Positions 1 through 7,662 of a stretch of DNA of 62,879 nucleotides are shown here, piece by piece (the stretch's first letter is position 1; every line of letters begins with the position of its first letter). The position numbers were made by a program, and so were the translations under genes. This stretch comes from Lachnospiraceae bacterium. GTDB taxonomy: Bacteria; Bacillota; Clostridia; Lachnospirales; Lachnospiraceae. Under the pieces are notes generated by a model that saw only the letters and a list, made by a program, of their open reading frames with translations, searched no databases and had not been told where the DNA came from. The DNA is taken from contig JAFUKH010000002.1 in assembly GCA_017467845.1 (NCBI GenBank), positions 1-62,879 on the forward strand, read 5' to 3'.

Positions 1-287
1 GAACGTAATTCGCCACTTTGTGAAATTTAAGCAGTTTCGAACAGTTTACAAATACAGAGACATAATTCCAAAAGAAAGCCGGCATTTTTGTTTACGTAAG
101 GAATCCGCCCTATGCAGGACCGATACGCAGAGTGTCTAACGCGTGGAAATAACACAACTCGAACACAAAAGGCAGCTTTGGAAATTACTACGCATTTTTT
201 CTAAGCCTGCAAACGTAGGGAAGGTATTCCCCGCACAACATTCCTCGCAATCAACTCCTGTATTATGCAACAGCCTCTTGATTTGCC
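1..287. other. Left-edge non-coding stretch
   Basis: No convincing gene, tRNA or terminator was found in this stretch, which lies downstream of the stop of the minus-strand GGDEF gene. A short GCCGGC palindrome near 80 is followed by a run of T, but the stem is too short to call a terminator. Minus-strand frames here are short and interrupted by stops. Confidence 0.5.
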
Positions 288-1853
288 CTATTCTTTCATT
301 TCCCGTTTTTTCTGATACATAGTATGGTCAGCTCTGGCGAAGACGTTCTCGTAAAGGAAATCTTCGTCTCTGTTATATTCGGCTATGCCCAGAGCAATGG
401 ATATCGGTAATTCCTGATTTTTTATGGAGACGGTAATCTCGGACATTCTCTCATAAAAGGAATTGTAAAGCTCTGCCCGATTTTGGTAATCTTCGTTTTC
501 CAAAATGGCAACAAACTCATCACCGCCAATGCGGAAAACAGGACTATGCTTAAAGATATTGCAGATATACTTGGCAGAATTAATAATTAATAGGTTGCCG
601 GCGGCGTGGCCATAAGTATCATTGGTGGATTTCAAGCCATTGGCATCGAATAAGGCAATGGCAAATTGGATATTCCCAAAGGTCATTTTGGCCTTGAGGG
701 TAGATACATACTCCTGATAAGCCATATTGTTGCGGATGCCTGTAAGACTGTCCTTGTAGGCGAGACCATTGATGTAGCCAACATATTCTTTAAGGGATGC
801 AGCGGTTTTCTGGAAACTTTTGGCCAGAGTACCGATTTCGTCGGTGGACTGACAATTAATTTCCACATCGAAGTCACCATCTGCAATCTTAACGGCAGCT
901 AAAGTCAGCTCTTTCAAAGGACGGACAATATGTTGAATCATCAGTATGGTGATACAGCTTGCTGCCAACAGAAAGAAAATAGTGGAAAAGCCAAGGAAGC
1001 GGATGAACAAATCTCCTTCCTTATTTACATTTTCACGGTGTGCATGAGTAACCAGTGTACAGCCATTTGTCAACCTAATCTCTGTCTCAAAGGAACTTGC
1101 TTCTTTTTCCGGACGAGGTTCCCCCTGTGATAGGCTTGGGTGATAGAGAATATTATTATTTTCATCTACCAGATATGCGAAGCCATCTTCAAAGAAGGAG
1201 ATGTTTGAAATAGTAGCGGATATGTCGGAAAAGTCGATATCCATACCAACGACACCAAGAAGGGTGTCTTCCGCATAAAGTGGAACCACATAGGAAATCA
1301 TATACAGGTCATTATTCTGATTGTGGTAGGGTGCCAGCCAAGTGGGTTTCCTATTTTCTACCGGAATATGATACCAACCCACATGCTCCACATCATCCTT
1401 AGCATAAGCTGCGATATCCGTGGGGGGATATTTTAAAAGAGAATCGTTTCGCTTGATTCTGGAGTAGAAAAATCCATCGTAAGAAAGGGGAAGTTCGTAG
1501 TTCCACCTCATATAAAAGGAAACCACTTCCTTCGTGTTGGTGGCAATTTCCCAGAATTTATTCTCCATGGATTTCTCGAAGTTTTGTTGATAGCTTGCAT
1601 CTTTGACAAACCGGTTCATGGACGTTAGCTCTTTTAGAGTCATATTTGCCATGATATCTACAGACTGTTTTACTTCGTTCAGAAGATTGTTTAGAATCAT
1701 TCCATGCTCCTGACAGGTCAGCTCTAAGACCTGCATTGCAGATTTCTCTACAACACGGTTAATCATCAGACTGCCGGTGCCACCCAGCACCAGACAGATA
1801 AATAATATTTCAATAATAACAGTTATAGTAAATTTCTTTTGCAGTGAATTCAT
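288..1853 (-). CDS. Membrane diguanylate cyclase (dCache-HAMP-GGDEF)
   Basis: A 521-residue membrane sensor predicted to make cyclic di-GMP from two GTP. The first transmembrane helix lies at about residues 8-30. An extracellular dCache-like ligand-binding domain follows (about 33-275), with the typical YxxSYVVPLY and GVVGMDID strands. A second helix (about 283-305), a HAMP linker and a C-terminal GGDEF domain complete it. The active-site motif is intact (FRIGGDEF, GGDEF at residues 443-447). No RxxD inhibitory site precedes it, so product feedback may be weak. Its ATG overlaps the stop of the upstream EAL gene by 4 bases (ATGA on the minus strand), so the two are probably translated together, placing synthesis and breakdown in one operon. 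The ligand is unknown; dCache domains often bind small metabolites. Confidence 0.9.
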   Translation of the reverse strand: MNSLQKKFTITVIIEILFICLVLGGTGSLMINRVVEKSAMQVLELTCQEHGMILNNLLNEVKQSVDIMANMTLKELTSMNRFVKDASYQQNFEKSMENKFWEIATNTKEVVSFYMRWNYELPLSYDGFFYSRIKRNDSLLKYPPTDIAAYAKDDVEHVGWYHIPVENRKPTWLAPYHNQNNDLYMISYVVPLYAEDTLLGVVGMDIDFSDISATISNISFFEDGFAYLVDENNNILYHPSLSQGEPRPEKEASSFETEIRLTNGCTLVTHAHRENVNKEGDLFIRFLGFSTIFFLLAASCITILMIQHIVRPLKELTLAAVKIADGDFDVEINCQSTDEIGTLAKSFQKTAASLKEYVGYINGLAYKDSLTGIRNNMAYQEYVSTLKAKMTFGNIQFAIALFDANGLKSTNDTYGHAAGNLLIINSAKYICNIFKHSPVFRIGGDEFVAILENEDYQNRAELYNSFYERMSEITVSIKNQELPISIALGIAEYNRDEDFLYENVFARADHTMYQKKREMKE

Positions 1854-3763
1854 GAGGTTGCTCCTTTAACCGACCTACAGTAAGCTACAAATTTATCACC
1901 GGGAACCGGTCTGGAGAAGTAGTAGCCCTGGCAGTAATCTACGCCGAGGGAGACCACTTTATCAAGCTGTTCTTTTGTTTCTACACCCTCAATCAGCACC
2001 TTGAAATTCATATCTTTGAGCATACGTACCGTACAGGATAGGATGGTCTGTGCATTTTCATTGGTGTCGGAATTCCAGAGTATACTTTTGTCCAGCTTGA
2101 TAATGTCAAAATCCATATCAAACATGTAACTGAAGTTGGAGTACCCCGTACCATAATCGTCCATGGAGAAGGTAAAGCCCTGCTCCTTTAAACGTCTCAT
2201 AGTATCTAAGAAAACATCGGGACTGTGTACTGCAACTGACTCGGTGATTTCTAAGTTAAAGCGGAATGGGGGCAGATTGTATTCTTTTAAAATGCTATGG
2301 AAGGTTTCCGGTAAGCCGGTATACATACACTGTACTGTAGAAAGATTCACTTCGATGTACTCAATACCGTATTGTGCTAAATCGTTTTTTCTATAGAATT
2401 CGCAAGACTGACGGAATACCACCTCTCCGACCTTTACAATAAGTCCTTCGTTTTCTGCGATTGGTATAAATTCATCCGGCGGAATCTCGCCAAGTTCTTC
2501 GTCAAACAAACGAACCAGAGCCTCTGCAGAATTGATTCTACCCAGCTCTTTGTTCCAGATAGGCTGGTAATATACCTGGAAGGAGTGATTGTCCAATGCT
2601 TTCTGGATGGCTTGTGCTACTTCATTGCTGCGCTGAAGAGCCTTCAGCTCCTTGCCACGCATGATTACTTCATCTCCCAGTGCTCTGTTGCTGTCTACCA
2701 CAGCCAGCAAAGCGTCCAGAGATTTAGCGGTTTCCGGGATATCAATAATGGAAATATGAACTCTTAAATCCAGCTCGAATTCATTGTATTGCCAAGGGGA
2801 TTCGAACTTGGTCTTTATTTCTTCTGCAATATGGGCAATTTCCTCATGGGAAATGCAGTACAGGGATAAACAGAAGTTGTCCTTTTCACAGTCATAAACT
2901 ACACCATTTCTGGTAAAGGAACGCATCCACTGTGCAATATTAAAACGCACTTCATTCATTGCAAGGATACCCAGAACACTTTGATAATTATTTATATTGG
3001 TCAGCTTTACAGAGATAACACTGTAGTCTACCTTGGACTTGATATAGATATCATTGTCTTCCAGGAAGGCGCGCCTGTTATATACCTTGGAAATAGCGTT
3101 ATAAATATCAGCCTCGTTCTCTAAGGTGAAAAGTACACCAAGGAAGGACAGGGACTGGATAAACAGCTCAATCAAAGCGGTAGGGAACATCATCTGGATG
3201 ACCACGGAACAGATGCTGCTGATAGCGAAGAAAACAATGGCAATCAAACTATCCTTGGGAATGGATCTTCCTTTGGTGATGATATAATACACGGACATGC
3301 AGATGTAAAAGAATGCGCTGGTATAGAGGTAAATCATCATGTAACTGTGGGTGTATAAGCCATTGGCATCATAATAGAATACCCAACGGAAGATGGGATT
3401 CAGTAAAAGCATAGTTAAGGTAATCAGGTACGGAATAGAAAGAAGGGCAAAGAAACGCCGGTTTTTCCTTATGTAAACACCGGTAGCAGTCAGGATATAT
3501 AAGCAGATAAGCAGAGCCTGCATATTGTGTGTGCACAAATACAGGAAGTTGAGGATATCTCTGCACAGGACAGAAAAGTTCTGGGGATAGGAAATCGCGA
3601 TGGAGCTTGTGATATCAAAAATACAGGAAATTAATCCGTTCAGTGCAACGATAAAAAACATCATATGCTGAGGCTTCTTAATTCCTTTTCGGGACAGTGT
3701 GAAGTATATCAGTATTAGCAGCACAAGGGTTGCTGCGATATCGTAATGTATGTTATAAAGCAT
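1850..3763 (-). CDS. 7TM EAL-domain phosphodiesterase with degenerate GGDEF
   Basis: A 637-residue membrane protein predicted to hydrolyse cyclic di-GMP. Residues 1 to about 210 form roughly seven hydrophobic helices, like the 7TM input modules of sensor kinases. A GGDEF-like fold follows (about 235-370) but its signature is lost (DCEKDNF at the active site), so it is not a cyclase. The C-terminal EAL domain (about 385-635) keeps the metal and catalytic signatures: SAEALVRL, EVNLS, LEITES, MDDYGTGYS, IKLDKS and IEGVET. The start is supported by an AGGGGG ribosome site just upstream. It is coupled by a 4-base overlap to the downstream GGDEF gene. The protein sits next to the divergently transcribed helicase gene. 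The 7TM ligand is unknown. Confidence 0.9.
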   Translation of the reverse strand: MLYNIHYDIAATLVLLILIYFTLSRKGIKKPQHMMFFIVALNGLISCIFDITSSIAISYPQNFSVLCRDILNFLYLCTHNMQALLICLYILTATGVYIRKNRRFFALLSIPYLITLTMLLLNPIFRWVFYYDANGLYTHSYMMIYLYTSAFFYICMSVYYIITKGRSIPKDSLIAIVFFAISSICSVVIQMMFPTALIELFIQSLSFLGVLFTLENEADIYNAISKVYNRRAFLEDNDIYIKSKVDYSVISVKLTNINNYQSVLGILAMNEVRFNIAQWMRSFTRNGVVYDCEKDNFCLSLYCISHEEIAHIAEEIKTKFESPWQYNEFELDLRVHISIIDIPETAKSLDALLAVVDSNRALGDEVIMRGKELKALQRSNEVAQAIQKALDNHSFQVYYQPIWNKELGRINSAEALVRLFDEELGEIPPDEFIPIAENEGLIVKVGEVVFRQSCEFYRKNDLAQYGIEYIEVNLSTVQCMYTGLPETFHSILKEYNLPPFRFNLEITESVAVHSPDVFLDTMRRLKEQGFTFSMDDYGTGYSNFSYMFDMDFDIIKLDKSILWNSDTNENAQTILSCTVRMLKDMNFKVLIEGVETKEQLDKVVSLGVDYCQGYYFSRPVPGDKFVAYCRSVKGATS

Positions 3764-3844
3764 CTTTTCCCCCTAAATAGTACGAATTTACTATGAGTAT
3801 ACACTAATTTTTATAGGAAGAGAACAAAAATACATGAAAAATCC

Positions 3845-3873
3845 TTTTTCTATGCAGAAAAATGGCTTATAAT
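3845..3873 (+). promoter_or_regulatory. Promoter of the helicase gene, close to the start codon
   Basis: A perfect TATAAT at 3868-3873 ends only 7 bases before the helicase ATG at 3881, so the expected transcription start falls at or next to the start codon. The -35 region is poor (TTTTTC with a 17-base spacer). No Shine-Dalgarno sequence lies between this -10 and the ATG. Confidence 0.5.
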
Positions 3874-3880
3874 CCCCAAT

Positions 3881-5908
3881 ATGACATTTCATGAATTTTT
3901 AAACAAATATAAAATTAGATTAAGCAGGCAGCAGCTTGAGGCTGCGCAGGCCATAGAGGGGCCGGTGCTTCTTTTAGCAGTACCGGGAAGCGGCAAAACT
4001 ACCGTGCTGGTAACAAGGCTGGGATATATGATATACGGATTGGGAATTGATCCGGAACATATTCTGACAGTGACTTACACCGTGGCGGCTACCAGAGATA
4101 TGGCAGCTCGATATGTGAGTATTTTTGGCGAGGAGTATGCAGGAAGGCTGGAGTTTCGCACTATTAACGGTATCTGTGCCCGCATCATTCAGTATTGCGG
4201 AAAACTTCTGGGCAAGACCACCTATGAGCTGGTGACGGAGGAAAAACTTTTGTCGGAGTTGCTCATCGGCATCTACCGGGAGGTGATGAAGGAGTATCCC
4301 ACGGAAAGTGATATTAAAGCGTTGCGCACCCGTATAACCTATGCAAAAAATATGATGTTGACCCAGGCACAATTACGTGATCTGGACGAGGAGGATATTC
4401 CATACTCTGAAATCTATATGCGCTACTGCTCAGAACTGAAGGCAAGGGGCTGGATGGATTATGATGACCAGATGGTGTATGCTTATCGTCTGCTAAAAGC
4501 CATTCCGGAAGCTTTGGAATTCTTCCGAAGTAGGTATCAGTATATCTGCGTGGATGAGGCTCAGGATACCTCTAAGATTCAGCATGCGATTATTTCTTTG
4601 CTGGTAGGAGAGAGGGGCAACCTTTTCATGGTTGGAGATGAAGATCAAAGTATATACGGCTTTCGTGCAGCATATCCGGAAGCACTAATGAGCTTTGGCA
4701 AGGAGCATCCGGGAGCGAAGATATTATTGATGGAGGACAATTTTAGAAGCACCGGACAGATCGTGGCGGCAGCAGGGAAATTCATTAAGAAAAACATCCA
4801 CAGATATGAGAAAAACATGCGTCCCTCCAGAGAGGAAGGAAGTGCTATTCGAGAGATTCCGGTGAAATCCAGAAAGGGACAGTATAATTACCTTTTGAAG
4901 GTGGCGGAGAATTGTACTGAAGAGACAGCGATTCTCTACCGGGACAATGAAAGTGCACTTCCTCTGGTGGACCTTTTAGAGCGAAGAGGAATCCCTTATC
5001 GGATTCGGACTGCGGATTATACCTTTTTCTCTAATCGTGTGGTGACAGATATTTTGAATATTATTAAATTTGCCATGAACCCTACGGATACGGAGCTTTT
5101 CTCTAAGATTTACTTTAAGATTGGAACCTACCTTAACAAGGCTGCCATGGAGGAGCTGTGTGAGAATAGTGTGGTATACGGTTGTCATGTGCTGGCGGCG
5201 GCACCTCTTTGTAAGAAGCTTCACCCCCAGACCGTTAAGAGCTGTAAAGCTATGAAGACACATATGGAGAATCTGCTGACAGAGCGGGCAGATAAAGGAA
5301 TCTACCGCATTGTGCATTTTATGGGCTATGGTGATTATCTGGAGCGCATGAAGATAAAGGATCGTCAGGTGGATATTCTGGAAGCCTTAGGAGAGAATAT
5401 CGGTACGGTGGCACAGCTACCGGGTAGGCTTGAGGAATTGCAGCAGCTTTTGCTGGAGAAAGAGAATGATGTAAGATGCCCGCTGATTTTGTCCACCATC
5501 CATTCCAGCAAGGGTCTGGAATATGATACGGTGTATCTGATGGATGCTTTCGACGGAATTTTTCCGGAGAGGGTGATTAAGGATATGCGAAATGCGGTAC
5601 CTGAGGATGTGAAAGCCTACGAGGAGGAGCGGCGTCTTTTTTATGTAGGTGCCACCCGAAGTAAAAATCATCTGAACATATTTACGATGGACAAGCAGTC
5701 TTCCTTTGCAGGTGAGCTGTTTGATATGTCTCAGGAGGACTATGAGCGGTTTTGTTGCCGGATTCAGGTAAGACAGAGCATTTCCCATAAAAAATATGGG
5801 CAGGGCGTGGTACAATATAAGAACGGGGATATTGTAACTGTACTTTTTGCGGAGGGCGAGAAGAAGCTTTCCATGCGTATGCTGATGGAGAAGAAGCTAC
5901 TGGTGTAG
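3881..5908 (+). CDS. UvrD/PcrA-like superfamily 1 DNA helicase
   Basis: A 675-residue ATP-dependent 3'-5' DNA helicase of the UvrD/Rep type. Key motifs are in order: Q-motif region RLSRQQLEAAQ (13-23), Walker A AVPGSGKTT with Lys39, Walker B with VDEAQDTS, motif III GDEDQSIYGFR, the motif IV region DNFRST, STIHSSKGLEYDTVY and the C-terminal VGATRSKNHL. It is slightly shorter than PcrA/UvrD and ends in a small domain (HKKYGQGVVQYKNGD) resembling the Tudor-like C-terminus of PcrA. The start is fixed by the N-terminal Q motif, yet there is no ribosome binding site and a TATAAT lies just upstream, suggesting a leaderless message. Three small ORFs follow closely. Its role is probably DNA repair or replication support; the exact paralogue is not determined. 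Confidence 0.9.
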   Translation: MTFHEFLNKYKIRLSRQQLEAAQAIEGPVLLLAVPGSGKTTVLVTRLGYMIYGLGIDPEHILTVTYTVAATRDMAARYVSIFGEEYAGRLEFRTINGICARIIQYCGKLLGKTTYELVTEEKLLSELLIGIYREVMKEYPTESDIKALRTRITYAKNMMLTQAQLRDLDEEDIPYSEIYMRYCSELKARGWMDYDDQMVYAYRLLKAIPEALEFFRSRYQYICVDEAQDTSKIQHAIISLLVGERGNLFMVGDEDQSIYGFRAAYPEALMSFGKEHPGAKILLMEDNFRSTGQIVAAAGKFIKKNIHRYEKNMRPSREEGSAIREIPVKSRKGQYNYLLKVAENCTEETAILYRDNESALPLVDLLERRGIPYRIRTADYTFFSNRVVTDILNIIKFAMNPTDTELFSKIYFKIGTYLNKAAMEELCENSVVYGCHVLAAAPLCKKLHPQTVKSCKAMKTHMENLLTERADKGIYRIVHFMGYGDYLERMKIKDRQVDILEALGENIGTVAQLPGRLEELQQLLLEKENDVRCPLILSTIHSSKGLEYDTVYLMDAFDGIFPERVIKDMRNAVPEDVKAYEEERRLFYVGATRSKNHLNIFTMDKQSSFAGELFDMSQEDYERFCCRIQVRQSISHKKYGQGVVQYKNGDIVTVLFAEGEKKLSMRMLMEKKLLV

Positions 5909-5946
5909 GGTATGTATTTGAGAGCTAGTGTAGAGGAGGAACCGAA

Positions 5947-6183
5947 ATGGTAGTGATGATATCAGGAATTATACGTAAGGATGATGACAAAAGAGTGTGT
6001 GTACTTTTCAGTGATGACAACCGCATGGCGGAAGGAACGGTTCCAGCCTGTAAGATTATCTCCAACACCGGGTTTTCCAAGGAGGAAGTGGAAGGATTGG
6101 AGAAATACCTGCGGGAAAGTGAACCGGATATTTGGGAAGAGGCACTGAAGGTAAACCCGCTGAAGGGATTTCTGGGAATGTAA
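5947..6183 (+). CDS. Small conserved-looking protein, unknown function
   Basis: A 78-residue protein I do not recognise. It starts at an ATG preceded by a strong GAGGAGG site and lies 38 bases after the helicase stop. It has an N-terminal beta-rich half (MISGIIRKDDDKRVCVLF) and an acidic helical C-terminal half (EEVEGLEKYLRESEPDIWEEA). There is no signal peptide or membrane helix, so it is cytosolic. The spacing suggests co-transcription with the helicase and with the next two small genes. Good ribosome binding and acidic-helix composition argue for a real gene rather than a chance ORF. No function is proposed. Confidence 0.65.
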   Translation: MVVMISGIIRKDDDKRVCVLFSDDNRMAEGTVPACKIISNTGFSKEEVEGLEKYLRESEPDIWEEALKVNPLKGFLGM

Positions 6184-6192
6184 GGAGCTTTT

Positions 6193-6408
6193 ATGTTTGG
6201 AAAGAGGAAAGCTACAGTTAAGAAAAGCTATGATAAAGAGGAGCAGCGCCCTGTCATCAAGTGCAGCATCTGCACCGGGGAGCAGGTGGCAGGTTTTATC
6301 AATAAAAAGACAGGGAAGTTTCAGGAAGTGATGCTTGTGAAAGATGAGACTGACTTGAAGCTTTTCAAGGATATGTATGGTCTGGAAGATGTGGAGAAGG
6401 TGTATTAG
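6193..6408 (+). CDS. Small CxxC protein, unknown function
   Basis: A 71-residue, lysine-rich cytosolic protein with a single CSIC motif (about residues 25-28) followed by GEQVAGF and an acidic C-terminus (YGLEDVEKVY). It starts 10 bases after the stop of the preceding small gene, with TAAGGAG as ribosome site. A CxxC pair could bind a metal together with a partner or as a dimer, but one pair alone cannot be assigned. It is the middle gene of a compact trio downstream of the helicase; the next gene also carries cysteine pairs. Function unknown. Confidence 0.65.
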   Translation: MFGKRKATVKKSYDKEEQRPVIKCSICTGEQVAGFINKKTGKFQEVMLVKDETDLKLFKDMYGLEDVEKVY

Positions 6409-6411
6409 GAT

Positions 6412-6603
6412 ATGGAGATTACAATTCATTGTACCCACATGGAGAGGGCAGCCTGCCCTGTATGTGGCAGTAAGAATATCGTGGGGCTTGGCAAAGAGCA
6501 TTGTCATTGTGGACAGTGCGGCCAGAGCATGATTGTAGAAATAGTGGAGAAAATAAGGGATAACGAAGAAGCAGAGCAGTTTATACAGATGAGTCTGTTT
6601 TAA
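6412..6603 (+). CDS. Small zinc-ribbon-like protein
   Basis: A 63-residue protein with cysteine pairs typical of a zinc ribbon: CPVC (about 15-18) and CHCGQCG (about 31-37). It starts 4 bases after the previous stop. A basic, glycine-containing loop (GSKNIVGLGKEHCH) separates the cysteine clusters and the C-terminus is an acidic helix. Zinc binding is inferred from spacing. The partner, whether nucleic acid or protein, cannot be told. It closes the helicase-small ORF run. Confidence 0.65.
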   Translation: MEITIHCTHMERAACPVCGSKNIVGLGKEHCHCGQCGQSMIVEIVEKIRDNEEAEQFIQMSLF

Positions 6604-6741
6604 GGATTGGATGAAGAAAAATAGTGTTGAGGGGCGTAGGAAGATAGTTTTTCTGTATACGCCCATGAAGATGGTCGTACTGAATATAAAGTCAAAAGAA
6701 TTAACCATGATTTGGTTGTATAAAAATAAGGAGGGACAAGC

Positions 6742-7605
6742 ATGAAATCAAAAGTTTATTTTTCCAAGGAAATCACCCCGGAGAAGGTGGTGGAGTTATA
6801 TCAGAAGCTGGGAGTCCGGTTGCCGGGTAAGGTGGCGGTAAAGGTACATTCCGGTGAGGAGGGCAATCAGAACTTTTTAAGACCGCCTTTCTGGAAGCCT
6901 ATGATTGAGCTGGTAAAGGGAACGGTGGTAGAGTGCAATACCGCTTATCAGGGCTCTCGTGATACTACAGTAAAGCATATGAAGTTAGTTAAGAAGCATG
7001 GATGGACAGAGTACTTTGATGTAGATATCATGGACAGTGAAGGTCCGGATATGGTGCTTGAGGTGCCGAAGGGTAAGCGTATCAAGAAGAATCTGGTGGG
7101 TAAGAATCTGTCAAATTACGATTCCATGCTGGTGCTTTCTCATTTTAAGGGACATCCCATGGGAGGCTATGGCGGAGCAATCAAGCAGCTTTCCATTGGC
7201 GTGGCATCTTCTGCAGGTAAGGCATATATCCATGGTGCAGGGGAACCGGAGAAAATCTGGACGGCAGATCATGATTCCTTCCTGGAATCCATGGCGGATG
7301 CGGCGAGCTCTGTGATAGATTATTTTAATGGAAATGTAGCGTATATCAACGTTATGAAAAACATGTCCGTGGATTGTGACTGTTGTGCGGTAGCAGAGGA
7401 TCCTTGTATTGCGGATATTGGTATCTTGGCATCCTTAGACCCTATTGCCATCGATCAGGCTTGTATCGATTTGGTGTATGCTTCTAAGGATAGGGGTAGA
7501 GATCATCTTCTTGCACGTATCGAGTCTCGTAATGGGATCCACACCATTGAAGCGGCAGCGGAAATCGGCTATGGAAGCAGGGAATATGAGTTGATAGAAC
7601 TATAA
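6742..7605 (+). CDS. DUF362 family protein
   Basis: A 287-residue cytosolic protein matching the DUF362 family by its conserved blocks: VAVKVHSGEEGN, the GxPMGGYGGAIKQLSIG segment, SSAGKAYIHG and the C-terminal DIGILASLDPIAIDQA. Many DUF362 proteins carry a 2x[4Fe-4S] ferredoxin domain. Here no such double CxxCxxCxxxCP motif is present, only a short VDCDCCAVAEDPC cluster (about 211-222), so it is the short form. The start has a strong GGAGGG site at 6731-6736. It is followed by a GH2 gene after 57 bases, but no functional link is evident. The biochemical role of the family is not established; redox or cofactor chemistry is only a guess. Confidence 0.8.
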   Translation: MKSKVYFSKEITPEKVVELYQKLGVRLPGKVAVKVHSGEEGNQNFLRPPFWKPMIELVKGTVVECNTAYQGSRDTTVKHMKLVKKHGWTEYFDVDIMDSEGPDMVLEVPKGKRIKKNLVGKNLSNYDSMLVLSHFKGHPMGGYGGAIKQLSIGVASSAGKAYIHGAGEPEKIWTADHDSFLESMADAASSVIDYFNGNVAYINVMKNMSVDCDCCAVAEDPCIADIGILASLDPIAIDQACIDLVYASKDRGRDHLLARIESRNGIHTIEAAAEIGYGSREYELIEL

Positions 7606-7662
7606 TTCATTGATGAAAATAATGCCCTGCTTTTGGGCACACCCTTATATTTTGGGAGGAAT

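Noticed and set aside
1-287. Cysteine-rich minus-strand frame near 50-270
   Set aside because: A frame with several cysteines can be read but has no start with a ribosome site and ends in a stop without domain; treated as non-coding.
6625-6670. Terminator after the zinc-ribbon ORF
   Set aside because: GGCGTA and TACGCC arms can pair, but no T run follows, so a terminator is not supported.
5962-6708. 248-codon open frame on the minus strand
   Set aside because: It covers three plus-strand small ORFs that each have a ribosome site and sensible composition; the minus frame is Phe/His/Leu-rich without domain and has no promoter.
7633-7662. TTG start for the GH2 gene
   Set aside because: There is no ribosome site before it, and GGGAGG stands at the right distance from ATG 7663.
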